Assembly (NCBI RefSeq): GCF_035762905.1
Contig: NZ_DASUCC010000171.1
Coordinates: 4,569 to 68,568, forward strand
From: DASYTH01 sp035762905
GTDB taxonomy: Bacteria; Actinomycetota; Actinomycetes; Mycobacteriales; Pseudonocardiaceae
Direction of reading: 5' to 3'
Length of the DNA stretch: 64,000 nt
The position numbers and the translations under genes are program-made. The notes below the pieces were generated by a model. That model was not told the origin of the DNA, did no database searches, and was given only the letters and a program-made list of their open reading frames with translations. Below are positions 13,101-20,870 of this stretch, piece after piece. Every line of letters starts with the position of its first letter. Within the stretch, counting starts at the first letter, position 1.

Positions 13101-16100
13101 CCCGCTGGCGAGACTTAATCAGTCCACAGTGGACGAACTGCTGAGTGACGGACGTTCGATCGAGGATGCTTATCCGCTGACGCCGATGCAGGCTGGCATG
13201 GTGTTCCACGGAGTGTCTCAGGAGGGCCAGGGCGTTTACTTCGAGCAGGCGACCTTCGTGCTCGACGGAGTGCCTGACTCGAGAGTGCTCGCCCGGGCGT
13301 TCCAGCGTGTTGTCGACAGCACACCGGTCCTACGTAGCGGCGTTGTCTGGGAAGGCGTGGACCAGCCGTTGCAGTTGGTCCATGGTGAGGTCTCGGTACC
13401 GGTGACGTTCCTCGATTGGGGCGGATCGACGGAGGAGGACCGTCAGCGACGGCTCGCGGAACTGCTGGCGGCGGATCGGGCCGAGGGACTGGATCTGCAT
13501 GCCGTCCCGCTGATGCGCCTTGCTCTGGCCCGGCTGTCGGCCACCGAAGTCCAGGTGCTGTGGACTTTCCACCATGTCCTGCTTGACGGCTGGAGTGTCT
13601 TCCAGGTGCTGTCTGACTTGTTCGCCGCCCACGCCGCGCTGGCCGACGAACGGACGCCGACGCTGTCGGTTCGCCGCCCGTTCCGGGACTACCTCCATTG
13701 GTTGTCGGAGCAGGACCATCGCGCTGCGGAGACCTATTGGCGGCAGATGCTCGCGAGCTATGACTCGCCGGCAACCTTGCCGTATGACCGGTCACCGGTT
13801 CAGACGCACGCCAGCCGCTCGTCGGAGTGGTTGTCGTTCGAGGTGGACGCGGAGCGGACCGGTCGACTGCGCGAGATGGCCCAGCGTCATGGACTGACGG
13901 TCAACACAGTCGTGCAGGGTGTCTGGGCCCTGCTGTTGTCGCGGTACAGCGGGCAAGACGATGTGTGCTTCGGCGCGACGGTGTCCGGCCGTCCGTCCGC
14001 CCTTCCGGGGGCCGACGACATCATCGGCATCTTCATCAACACCCTGCCGGTACGGGTGATGGTTGACGATGCGTGTGGCCTTGTCGACTGGTTGCGGGCG
14101 GTGCAGGCAGACCAGGCCGAGTCGCGACGGTTCGATTTCGTGTCGTTGGGGGAGTTGCAGGGGTGGAGCGGGTTGCCGGGCGGGCTGAGCTTGTTCGACA
14201 GCATCGTGGTGTTCGAGAACTATCCGATCAACGATAAGGCGGCCGCGGCGCACGGGTTGGGGCTGCGCGCTCTGTCGGCCGTGGAGACGACGAACTACCC
14301 GTTGAGTGTGGTGGTGTCTCCCACCGAGCGGCTGGCCGTCGAGTTCGGGTATGACGCCGCTCTGTTCGATGCCGCGAGCATCGAGCGTATCGCCGGTCAC
14401 TTTATCCGGGTGCTCGGGCTGGCCGCCGACGATCCGACTGTCCTGCTGGGATCGATTGACATCCTCGCCATGGCTGAGCGGGATCAAATTCTGTTGGAGT
14501 GGAACGACTCCAGTCGTGATGTGGCCGAGTTGACGTTGGCGGGACTATTCGAAAGGCAGGTGACCCGGTCGCCCAAGGCACCGGCGGTCGTGTTCGACGG
14601 CGGGTCGATCCGCTTCGCGGAGTTGGATGCGCGAGCGAACCGGCTGGCGCACGTGTTGATCGGACGTGGTGTCGGTCCTGAGGGAATCGTCGCGCTGGTG
14701 TTGGGACGGTCAGTGGAGATCGTGGTGGCGCAGCTGGCCGTGGCGAAGGCCGGCGGGGCCTATCTCCCTGTTGATCCGGCCTATCCGCCGGAGCGGATCG
14801 CGTTCATGCTGGCCGACTCGCGCCCGGTGGCGGTGGTGACCACCGCGGACCTCGCCGGGACGCTACCCGATTCGCACGACATCGACGTGGTGCTCGTGGA
14901 GAGCGTGTCCACCGCTGATGGCCGGGATGACAGTCCCACCGATCAGGATCGGGTGACTCCGTTGGCGGTGACCAACTCCGCCTACGTCATCTACACCTCG
15001 GGGTCAACGGGGCGCCCGAAGGGGGTGGTGGTGTCCCATGCGGGGCTGGCGAGTTTCGTCGCCGCCGAGGCCGACCACTACCAGGTGGGTCCGGGAGATC
15101 GGGTGTTGCAGTTCTCATCGCCGAGCTTCGACGCGTCAGTGCTCGAGCTGTGCATGTCGTTGCCGTTGGGGGCGGCGCTGGTGATCCCTCCGGCCGGGCC
15201 GTTGCTGGGCGGCGACTTGGCGGATGTCGTGGTGTCCCAGGGTGTGACGCACGCGCTGGTGCCGCCGGTGGCGTTGGCCACGGTGCCCGCGGGGGTGGGA
15301 CTGCCGGGGCTGCGGATGCTGACGGTGGGCGGAGACGCCTGTTCGGCGGAGCTGGTGTCACGATGGGCGCCCGGCCGGCGGTTGATCAATTCTTATGGTC
15401 CGACGGAGTGCACGGTGGTGTCGACGTGGAGTGCTCCGCTGTCGGCCGGAGATGTGCCGTCGATCGGCGGGCCGATCTGGAACACCCAGCTGTTCGTGCT
15501 GGACAGCGGTCTCCGTCCGGTTCCGGTCGGAGTCGCGGGGGAGTTGTTCGTCTCGGGCGCGGGGTTGGCTCGCGGGTACCTGGGTCGGGCCGGGTTGACC
15601 GCGGAGCGATTCGTGGCATGCCCGTTCGGTCCGCCGGGATCCCGGATGTATCGGACCGGGGACGTGGTGCGGTGGAGCGCGCTTGGAACGTTGGAGTTCG
15701 CCGGTCGGATCGACCAACAGGTGAAGATTCGCGGATTCCGGATCGAACCCGGCGAGATCGAAACCGTGCTTCGTGGGCACGCCGAGGTCGATGATGCTGT
15801 GGTCGTCGCGCACGAGGAAACGCCTGGTGTCAAACGGTTGGTGGCGTATGTGGCCACCTCGAGTGCCGACGAGGGCCTGGTCGAGGCACTTCGGACGATG
15901 ACCGCCGACCGCCTGCCCGAGTACATGGTTCCGTCGACGTTCATGGTATTGGATCGGTTGCCGCTGAGCCCCAACGGGAAACTCGATCGCCGGGCCTTGC
16001 CGGCGCCGTCCGGGTCGGTCTCGAGGATAGGACATGTGGAGCCGCACACCGACACCGAACAGCTCCTGGCCCAGATCTGGGCGGAAGTGCTGGGCCTCGA

Positions 16101-16308
16101 CCGGGTAGGTACCGAGGACAACTTCTTCGCCCTCGGTGGTGACTCGATCCGCAGCCTCAGCATCGCGGCCAGGGCCAAGGTCGCGTTCGACATCCCACTG
16201 ACACCTCGTGACGTCCTGGTCTCGGCCAAAGTCTCGACCCTGGCCGAACTGGTGGAGGAACGGGTCCTGCGCGAACTCGAAGAGCTTGTCGGATTGGAGT
16301 CTTCATGA
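1..16308 (+). CDS. Non-ribosomal peptide synthetase, four modules (5' end outside window)
   Basis: The frame is already open at base 1, inside a condensation (C) domain, so the N-terminus is missing. Domain order by base position: partial C (HHIVTDG at 103-123), adenylation A1 (about 1075-2560), carrier T1 (2590-2800), epimerization E1 (2845-4075), C2 (4110-5430), A2 (5510-6990), T2 (7020-7230), E2 (7270-8590), C3 (8640-9960), A3 (10015-11490), T3 (11520-11730), E3 (11770-13100), C4 (13150-14470), A4 (14530-16000), T4 (16030-16260). All C and E domains seen keep HHxxxDG, all carriers keep GGDSI, and all A domains keep the YTSGSTG/SSG loop and the C-terminal GKLDR lysine. Each A domain activates an amino acid as its adenylate and loads it on the carrier. 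C domains join residues and E domains make D-configured ones. The protein ends just after T4 with no E and no thioesterase, so the chain must pass to another protein. Its stop overlaps the start of the next synthetase (ATGA). Confidence 0.97.
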   Translation, partial: SDELTLPFDLRRGPLTRAVLVRLAAADHVLMLSQHHIVTDGWSVGVLVDELGRLYAAQTRGGKAILPDLPIQYPDFAAWQRSALSDPAMARDLDYWREKLAGIQALELPTDRPRPLLRTSSGAIHRACLPPGLLGRLTAISQEHDATAFMMLTAAVQVLFARYSNQRDISVGTAVAGRGRAELENLVGFFVNTLVLRSRVEPTQPFTEFLGDVRETVLAAFSHGDVPFDRIVEELRPERDPSRTPLVQALVVLQTGMVRPHEAGGLRITEHDLPRPSARFDLVVEFWPRGDSMDVAIEYNTDLFDAATVERMTGHLLVLLKGIVAHPERPLARLPLLSDAESRQVVMEWNDTARNVPVATLPTLFEAQVVRTPDAIALACDDVRLSYAELNERANRLAHLLIGRGAGPERCVALALPRSADLVVAAMAVLKAGAAYLPIDIAYPAERISLILDDARPVLVLTTKEVSDRIPDREDVARLVLDEPMVREALAASPAADPTNGDRMRPLSAANAAYVIYTSGSTGRPKGVVVAHQSVVDLAAWAATEFGESGLSWVVASTSLTFDVSVFEIFCPLVVGGTVQLVRDLLALGEGVVAGRASLISGVPSAFAQLLAHGALPVTADTVVFAGEGLPAKLVRDIQVALPGCRVANIYGPTEATVYSAAWYSNGADRQRPPPIGRPIANTTAYVLDSSLQPAPVGVPGELHLGGRGLARGYLERPGLTADRFVADPFGAPGARMYRTGDVVRWSSTGELEYLGRLDHQVKIRGFRIELGEIEATLLGHADVAEAVVVVRQEESGHKRLVAYVVAPALDVAELRDFVGRTLPDYMVPSAFVALGEFPLNPSGKLDRAALPAPDFGAGRTGYAEPRTDVERALVQIWAEVLGLRRVGVQDNFFGLGGDSILSIQVISRARQAGLTVLSKDLFLHQTVASLAPHVSQARTVAVDQGPVAGPVPLTPIQHWLFRTRTIRPEHFDQSLAVELADDVDHAALRVALHTVITHHDALRLRFEVVAGQWSQHNALSESADVLEVRQHSEVSTAGPVSFDLDRGPLLKAVLFGGGARPVLWLAVHHLVVDGVSWRILLEDLDTAYRNVALPPKTTSFQDWSVKLTEHARGGGFDDELPHWEMTAPADGDGPDVVASTRSVSVGLSAEETRALLQDVPGVYQTQVNDVLLAALGRVLGRWTGRDRVVVDLEGHGREDLLAGVDLSRTVGWFTSMFPVTLEASSGDWGAAVKAVKERLRSIPRRGLGYGALRYLTGQLPHPPTPPVRFNYLGQADWVAEGATLYRGIHSGLELNEDPAATRTHTLDIVGKVERRLLEFTWFYSENVHDEGTVRALAEELLSALREIIAHCALPGVGGRTPSDFPLTRLDQATVDLLVGDGRAVEDVYPLTPAQRGMVFHGVSQFDQSVYFQQLTFVLDGVPDSEILARSFQRMVDQNPICRSNVVWDGVDEPVQVVMRDVALPTTFLDWTGLAQIDREQELARFLAADRAEGLDLGSAPLMRLALARLSATEVAVLWTFHHVLLDGWSIFGVLAEVFAAHLALTGGQQSEPVRRRPFRDYLRWLSDQDHDAAESYWRGIVADRDSPTPLPYDRHPVDAHHAESAETVGATLPVETTERLRAVTQRGGLTLSSLVQGAWALVLSAYSGHRDVVFGTTVSGRPAELAGVESMVGMFINTIPTRVSVRPAQRLPDWLADLQSGLAEAQRFGFVSLARLQKAGGVNLFDSIVVVENYPIDEEAAASQGLRLRELSAVETTNYPLSVMVVPGRRLSVDFGYDPALFDRTTVERLVQHFVLVLGGIADDVDRRVSELPVLTAAERHRVVVEWNDTAHELPPATVSSLFAERVRLAPQATALTSDAGSLSYAELDSLANRLAHRLIRLGVRAEGLVGVLMERSIEVVVAELAVVKAGGAYVPVDVRAPAERMRAMLAGVSMLLVDKRWAQTGNKIHGGHRIVVDEDRSLSEESTDPPIVVIDPENPAYVMYTSGSTGTPKGVVARQRDVVALARDRRFRSGGHECVLLHSPLAFDASTYELWVPLLNGGRVVLAPPGDVDADVLRRMVGEHGVTGLFLTSGLFRMVAQDGPGSLDGAHEVWTGGEVVPATALRRVSTACPGLVVVDVYGPTETTTYATQRSMIGADAVPDVVPIGRPLDNVRVYVLDDALRPVPVGAPGELYIAGAGLARGYLGQPGLTAQRFMACPFAAAGERMYRTGDVVEWTTDGELEFVGRTDEQVKIRGFRIELGEIEAALLRHADVAEAVTVVPDESAGRKRLVAYVVPSPGSVPETGALREFLNATLPDYMVPSVFVLLDRLPLNVNGKLDRGALPEVDWAGLASAGDVAPRDAAETELARIFAEVLRLERVGVEDDFFELGGDSILSIQVASRARQAGLNVLPRDLFRHPTVATLAASGVNATATTVSQGPVTGDVPLTPIQHWFFESQTTHPEHFNQSILTELERGVDLAAVRSALGAVLAHHDALRMRFDLAGGRWTQQNAPVEPVEIVQARDLSMMDPGRWQPAIDETIAEIHRSFDLSQGPLLRAAWFDLGISHRPLLFLAVHHLVVDGVSWRILLEDLDSAYRNVALRPKTTSFRDWATRLTDHALGGGFSDELAHWAAVTADVEPALPADDHGDNTGGSTREVVLRLDGEETRALLQDVPGIYRTQVNDVLLSALARVLSQWTGRERVLVDLEGHGREELFDDVDLSRTVGWFTTMFPVALDAGSGDWGSVLKAVKEQLRAVPGRGLSYGVLRHLTGAALPVSGGPPQISFNYLGQFDWTASGDSVFHDIRGGVGGAAGPQAARPHLLDVVGRVEHGALEFTWYYSNNRHREATVRRLAEGMIQALREIIAHCATPGAGGRTPSDFPLAGLDQSVVDQVAGDGRSVEDVYPLTPMQAGMVFHSLMDTRSGAYFNQVRLELSGVGDPRAMGAAWQRVIDRTSILRSSVLWDGVAEPLQVVRRDVVLPVRYLDWTQWSQPRRERQLARVLADDRDEGLDLAESPLMRLIVITTAPDEILLVWTFHHVLLDGWSAAQVFAEVCEQYAAITADRQPELPARRPFRDYIEWLSTRDLKEAEEYWRAVLGDVKSTTPLPYDGKRGEEHQTRSSATVRMTMSTEKSARLRAATQRNGLTLSTMVQGAWAVLLSAYSGQRDVVFGTTVSGRPAELPGVEPMVGMFINTVPTRLDVQGEKKLIPWLRDLQASQAESRRFDFVSLAQLQKWCGTNLFDSIVVFENYPFDPDAVAAHGIGLVKSQDEEPTNYPLTVVVSPRGELSVRLDYDPTLFEAATVERMAANFEALLSSISTDSDRYLREFDAVSPAERHRVLVEWNDTGRGASPASVPEVFAARVTRAPGSVAVVSDGLSLTYAELDAWSNRLAHRLERLGVGAEQRVGLLMERSVDVVVAELAVLKIGGAYVPVDLRAPADRMRAILTESGASTLITDRAWRETASLVHNGPVVLATGLDDESAQSPDVTVDPDGLAYVMYTSGSSGVPKGVAVCHRDVVGLAGDGRFANGAHDRVLLHSAAAFDASTYEVWVPLLTGGRIVVAPEGDVDAEVLRGMVSRHGVTAVWLTAGLFPVMAQDDPSCFAGVREVWTGGDVVPADAVRRVLDACPGLVVVDGYGPTETTTFATAYRVPSVVPDMVPIGRPLDGMRVYVLDGGSGSVPIGAPGELFIAGAGVARGYLDRPGLTAEAFVADPFGPPGGRMYRTGDVARWTVDGTVEFVGRIDDQVKIRGFRVELGEIETALIGHEDISKAVVIARQGRSGVKRLVAYVVPATTDGIDTEELRRQAGVLLPDYMIPSAFLVLDELPLTRNGKLDRDALPAPDFQSTLGKHVAPRNDAEAELARIWAEVLGVERVGVEDDFFELGGDSILSIQVVSRARKAGFGMTPRDLFRYLTIAELAASVSEVVTETIDQGMVSGDVPLTPIQHWYFEINPEHPDHFDQSVLVELRGGLSEEALRGALAAVIAHHDALRMRFHLVDGRWTQHNTQVGSAELLTVHDLSGVAGEESEAAIASVAAAVHPSFDLAWGPLLKAVLFDFGGRRWPVLLLAVHHLVVDGVSWRILFEDLDTAYQQIARGDTAVLEQKTTAFRDWALRLTEFTRGGGFDDELTYWADVASQNDLGLPVDHAGRNTASSTRSVSFGLSAEKTRALLQDVPGVYRTQVNDVLLAALGRVLGRWAGRDGVVVDLEGHGREDVLAGVDLSRTVGWFTTMFPVVLDAGPQDWGSMLKSTKERLRSIPRRGLGYGALRHLADGEDQAETPLPPVSFNYLGQFDWTTLGKGLFHEMLGGLGSDISDDAARGHLLDIVGSVDDKRLEFTWYYSENVHSEDTIRVLAEQLVAALLDIIEHCTEPGVGGRTPSDFPLARLNQSTVDELLSDGRSIEDAYPLTPMQAGMVFHGVSQEGQGVYFEQATFVLDGVPDSRVLARAFQRVVDSTPVLRSGVVWEGVDQPLQLVHGEVSVPVTFLDWGGSTEEDRQRRLAELLAADRAEGLDLHAVPLMRLALARLSATEVQVLWTFHHVLLDGWSVFQVLSDLFAAHAALADERTPTLSVRRPFRDYLHWLSEQDHRAAETYWRQMLASYDSPATLPYDRSPVQTHASRSSEWLSFEVDAERTGRLREMAQRHGLTVNTVVQGVWALLLSRYSGQDDVCFGATVSGRPSALPGADDIIGIFINTLPVRVMVDDACGLVDWLRAVQADQAESRRFDFVSLGELQGWSGLPGGLSLFDSIVVFENYPINDKAAAAHGLGLRALSAVETTNYPLSVVVSPTERLAVEFGYDAALFDAASIERIAGHFIRVLGLAADDPTVLLGSIDILAMAERDQILLEWNDSSRDVAELTLAGLFERQVTRSPKAPAVVFDGGSIRFAELDARANRLAHVLIGRGVGPEGIVALVLGRSVEIVVAQLAVAKAGGAYLPVDPAYPPERIAFMLADSRPVAVVTTADLAGTLPDSHDIDVVLVESVSTADGRDDSPTDQDRVTPLAVTNSAYVIYTSGSTGRPKGVVVSHAGLASFVAAEADHYQVGPGDRVLQFSSPSFDASVLELCMSLPLGAALVIPPAGPLLGGDLADVVVSQGVTHALVPPVALATVPAGVGLPGLRMLTVGGDACSAELVSRWAPGRRLINSYGPTECTVVSTWSAPLSAGDVPSIGGPIWNTQLFVLDSGLRPVPVGVAGELFVSGAGLARGYLGRAGLTAERFVACPFGPPGSRMYRTGDVVRWSALGTLEFAGRIDQQVKIRGFRIEPGEIETVLRGHAEVDDAVVVAHEETPGVKRLVAYVATSSADEGLVEALRTMTADRLPEYMVPSTFMVLDRLPLSPNGKLDRRALPAPSGSVSRIGHVEPHTDTEQLLAQIWAEVLGLDRVGTEDNFFALGGDSIRSLSIAARAKVAFDIPLTPRDVLVSAKVSTLAELVEERVLRELEELVGLESS
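4111..8610 (+). other. NRPS module 2: C-A-T-E, aliphatic-type pocket, D-residue
   Basis: The C domain begins YPLTPAQ and carries HHVLLDG, the DCL type that follows an E domain. The A-domain pocket reads D-A-Y-F-W-G-V-T-Y-K by alignment to GrsA. Its residues 278-331 resemble isoleucine/valine pockets (F...G-V-T), while the surrounding sequence resembles the actinomycete hydroxyphenylglycine A-domain family. A branched-chain residue is the best guess. The E domain is intact. Confidence 0.7.
8611..13110 (+). other. NRPS module 3: C-A-T-E, valine-like pocket, D-residue
   Basis: DCL-type C domain (YPLTPMQAGMVFH, HHVLLDG). The pocket code reads D-A-Y-W-W-G-G-T-F-K, of the ...GGTFK class commonly linked to valine. 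The same code occurs in modules 5 and 8. The E domain is intact and its 12421-12660 stretch is nearly the same as 3421-3660 in module 1. Confidence 0.72.
13111..16305 (+). other. NRPS module 4: C-A-T, aromatic-like pocket, L-residue
   Basis: DCL-type C domain, consistent with the E domain before it. The pocket reads D-A-L-L-T-G-S-V-V-K, close in pattern to tyrosine-type codes (D-A-L-V-T-G-A-V-V-K), so an aromatic residue is suggested with low certainty. There is no E domain after the carrier (GGDSIRS), so the residue should stay L. The carrier is followed by a short Glu/Leu-rich tail that could be a docking segment. Confidence 0.65.
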
Positions 16309-19300
16309 CGACACCGAAGCAAAGTCGGATCGACGCGCTTCCCGCAGAGGTACAACAGTTGCTGAGCCGCAGGCTTGCCGGACGTGCCGAGCGGACGAAT
16401 GCCATTCCCCATGCGGAGCGCGCCGGTGTGCTGCCGCTCTCGTTCGCCCAGCAGCGCCTGTGGTTCCTCAACCAGCTCCGGCCAGGAGATTCCGAATACA
16501 ACAGCGCGGTGGGCCTTCGGCTGACCGGCGAGTTGGACTTCGACGCGCTCGCGGCGGCGCTGCAGGGCCTGGCGGTGCGCCACGAGTCCCTGCGGACCAC
16601 GTTCGATGATGTCGACGGCAGTGCCGTTCAGATCATCCACCCGGAGGCCGACTTCCCGTTGACGGTCACCGACTTGGGCAGCGACGATCTGGACCGAGTG
16701 TTGTTCGAGGAATATTCTCGTACGTTCGATCTTCGGACCGGGCCGCTTTGGCGGTCGCTGTTGGTTCGCGTCGCCGCCAGGGAGCACGTGCTCCTGCTCA
16801 CGGCGCACCACATCGTCACCGACGGTGCGTCGATGGGCGTCGTCGTCGATGAGTTGAGCACGCTGTACGGGGCGATCACCCGCGGTGAGCCGGCCGAGCT
16901 GCCGGCGCCTGCCCCGCAGTACGTCGACTTCGCGGTGTGGCAGCGGGCCAGGCTCACCGGCACCGTCATGGATCAGCATCTCGACTACTGGACCACGAAA
17001 CTGGCTGACATCGTTCCGCTGGCGCTGCCAACGGATCGGCCGAGGCCGGCCGTGCGAACCTCCGCCGGTGGGGTGCACGAGTTCGTCGTCGGCGCGGAGG
17101 TCGTCACTCGGCTCGCGCTACTCGCTCGCGCGCACAACACGACACAGTTCACCGTCCTGGTGGCCGCCTGCCAGGTCTTGTTCGCGAAGTACACCGACCA
17201 GCGGGACATCGCGCTCGGCACGGTGGTCTCCGGGCGGGACATGCCGGAGTTGGAGAAGATGGTCGGATTCTTCGTCAACACCATCGTCCTGCGGTCCACC
17301 GTGGAGTACTCGACGACATTCTCCGATTTCCTCGACGCGGTCAAGGACGTCGTGCAGGACGCCTTCGCACACGACGAGGCTCCCTTCGAGAAGCTGGTCG
17401 AGGCGCTGCGCACAGACCGCGATCCCAGTCATAATCCTCTGTTCGATGTGATGGTGCTGCTGCACGGCGCGCAGGGCGAATCCCCGCGGTTCGCCGATCT
17501 CGACGTCGGCCGGGTCGACGTGACCCGACGGACGGCCAACTTCGACATCACCGTGGAGTTCCAGGAGTCGGCGGGTGTCCTTGGCGGCTCGATCGACTAC
17601 AACACCGACCTGTTCGATCCCACCACGATCGAGCGGCTGGCCGGGCACCTGGTGCGGCTGATGGGGGCGATCGCCGCCGATCCGGGACAGCCGATATCGC
17701 GTCTGCCGTTGATGTCCGGCGCCGAGCGGAACCAAGTGACGGTGGAGTGGAACAACACCTATCGCGAATGTCCGGCTGGGACGGTAGCCGAACTGTTCGC
17801 CGAGCGGGTGCGGCGGAATCCGGATGCCACCGCGCTGATCGCCGATGAGGAGTCGCTGACCTACGCCGAGTTGAACGCACAGGCCAATCGGCTGGCACAC
17901 CTGCTGATTCGGCTCGGCGCCCGGCCGGAACACGCGGTCGGCCTACTGATGGAACGCTCGGTCGATCTCGTTGTGGCCGAGCTGGCGATCGTCAAGGCAG
18001 GCGGGGCATACGTGCCGTTGGACGTACGCGCACCGGCCGGCCGGATGCGGACGCTCCTGCGCGAGACCGGAGCGTCGGTCCTGCTCACCGACCGGGCCTG
18101 GCAGTCCGTCGCCCACGAGATCCACAGTGGGCACGTGGTTTCGGCTGATGGTGACCAGCTTCCGGCCGGACCGGACACCGATCCCGCGGTCGCCACACAC
18201 CCCGACAACCTGGCCTACGTCATGTACACCTCAGGCTCGACCGGTACCCCGAGAGGGGTGGCGGTGCGCCATCAGGACGTGGTCACGCTGGTGGCTGATC
18301 ACCGCTTCGAGGGCGGTGGGCACGAACGTGTCCTGCTGCACTCACCGTCCGCGTTCGACGCTTCGACCTACGAACTGTGGGTCCCGCTGCTGAACGGCGG
18401 CCAGGTGGTCGTCGCACCGCGAGGTGACCTCGGCGTCGACACCCTGCGACAGGCGATCACCGAGCACGGGGTCACCGGGCTGTGGCTGACCGCCGGGCTG
18501 TTCCGGATGATCGCCCAGGACGGACCGGACTGCCTCGCCGGTGTGCGGGAGATCTGGACCGGCGGCGACGTGGTACCCGCCGCCGCCATACGTCGGGTAC
18601 TGGCCGCATGTCCCGATGTGGTCGTCTCGGACGGCTACGGGCCGACCGAGACGACCACATTCGCGACGTCGCATCAGATGTCGGACATCGGGTCGGTGCC
18701 GGACTCGGTGCCGATCGGGCGGCCGTTCGACAATGTCCGGGTCTACGTCCTCGACGTTGCGTTGTCACCGGTACCCGTCGGCGTTCCCGGTGAGTTGTAC
18801 ATCGCGGGTGCCGGATTGGCCCGTGGTTACCTGAACCGGCCGGGTTTGACCGCAAACCGGTTCGTGGCCGATCCCTTCGGCGAACCGGGTTCACGGATGT
18901 ACCGGACCGGGGATGTGGTGCGGTGGACCGCTGATGGACTACTCGAGTACCGGGGTCGCGCCGATGATCAGGTGAAGATCCGCGGGTTCCGCATCGAGCC
19001 GGCCGAGATCGAAGGCGCCCTGACACAGCACCCCGACGTTGCCGAGGCGGTCGTGGCCGCGATGGACGACCATGGACGCAAGCGGCTGGTGGCCTATGTG
19101 ACGTCCACAGTGCCGGACGTGGGGGACCTGCGGTCCTGGCTGAAGCGGACCCTGCCCGACTACATGGTGCCGGCCGCGTTCGTGGTACTCGACGAGTTGC
19201 CGTTGAATCCCAATGGCAAGTTGGATCGCAAGGCGCTGCCGGCTCCCGTGCCCAGCCCGGATGGGGAGGCACGTTACACGGCACCCCGCGGCGAGGTGCA

Positions 19301-20870
19301 GACCACGCTGGCCGAGATCTGGGCCGACGTTCTCGGCGCTGACCGGGTCGGGGTTCAGGACAACTTCTTCGAACTCGGCGGCGACTCGATCCTCAGCATC
19401 CAGGTGGTGTCCAGGGCCAGGCGGGCCGGCCTGCGGCTGACCTCCCAGGATCTCTTCCGGCACCAGGTGATCGCCGACTTGGCGACGAGCGTCGAGAAGT
19501 CGGTGACACAGGAGAGCGTCGTGCAACGGCCGCTGACCGGCCCGACCCCGCTGACTCCGATCCAGCACTGGTTCTTCGAAACGGTGACGATCGCTCGCGA
19601 GCGCTTCGCCATGTCGATGCTGGTGGAACTGCCGGCCGGGATCGACGAGAAGGCACTGCAGGAGGGCCTTGATGCCGTCGTAGCGCATCATGAGGCGCTG
19701 CGTAGCCGGTTCACGCTCCTCGACGGCAACTGGTGTCAGGTCGTCGTGCCACCCGAGCCGGCCGGACTGCTCCAATGCCGTGATGTGTCCACATTGGATG
19801 CCGAGGCGCAGCAAGGCGTGATCGAGACCGAGGCGCTCGCCGCTCAGGCCGTCCTGAACCCGGGTGCCGGACCGTTGATCAAGGCCGTGTTGCTCCACCG
19901 GGGGCCCGAGCGGCGGCCACGTCTGTTCCTGACCGCGCACCACCTCGTGATGGACGGTGTCTCCTGGCGAATTCTGCTCGAGGACCTGGAAACCGCCTAC
20001 CGTCAGGCGGCCTCGGGCGAGCCGGTGGCTTTGGAACCGGTCGGTACCTCCTTCGCCCAGTGGGCGCGACGACTGACCGAGCACGTCGATGCCGGCGCGT
20101 TCGACGAGGACCTCGCGCGATGGGCCGCCGTGTCGAGTGCGGCGGAGGCCGACCTGCCGGTCGACCGCGTCGGCGTCAACACCGTCGGCTCGATTCGTAC
20201 CGTCACCGTTCGCCTCGATCGGGACCGCACCGACGCGCTGCTGCGCAAGGTTCCTGGGGTGTATCGCACGCAGGTCAACGACGTGCTGCTCAGCGCCCTC
20301 GGCCGGACTCTGTCGAACTGGACAGGACGCGACGCTGTGCTGATCGCGATGGAGGGACACGGCCGGGAGGAAATCGTCAGCGGTGTCGACCTGTCCCGAA
20401 CGGTCGGTTGGTTCACGACCATGTTCCCGGTCGCGCTCACGGTGCCCCGCGACGGGCACTGGGGCCGGGTTCTCCAGTCAGTCAAGGAACAACTGCGTGC
20501 CGTGCCGCACCGCGGACTCAGCTATGGCGCCCTGCGCTATCTGCGCCGGAGCCCGTTGGGCGCCGATCCGTCGCCACGGATCAGTTTCAACTACCACGGC
20601 CAATGGGACGCGGCGCCGGCCGCGAACTCGTTGTACCAAGCCCGAGGTGCCAATGTCGGCCAGGACCACGCCCCGGCGCAGATCCGTGCCCACATGTTGG
20701 ACATCTCGGCCATGGTGGAGAACGGGGAACTGGAGATCAGTTGGCTCCACTCCGACCAACTGCATGACGACACCACGGTGGCGCGCCTGGCCGAGCAGAT
20801 GCGCCAGGCCCTGCTGGAGATCGTCGACCACTGCGCGCTACCGGAGGCAGGTGGACGAACACCGTCCGAC
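16305..20870 (+). other. NRPS module 5: C-A-T-E, valine-like pocket, D-residue
   Basis: LCL C domain, matching the E-less module 4 upstream. The A-domain pocket is D-A-Y-W-W-G-G-T-F-K, the same as in modules 3 and 8, so valine is the best guess. The E domain has HHLVMDG and FNYHGQW. Confidence 0.72.
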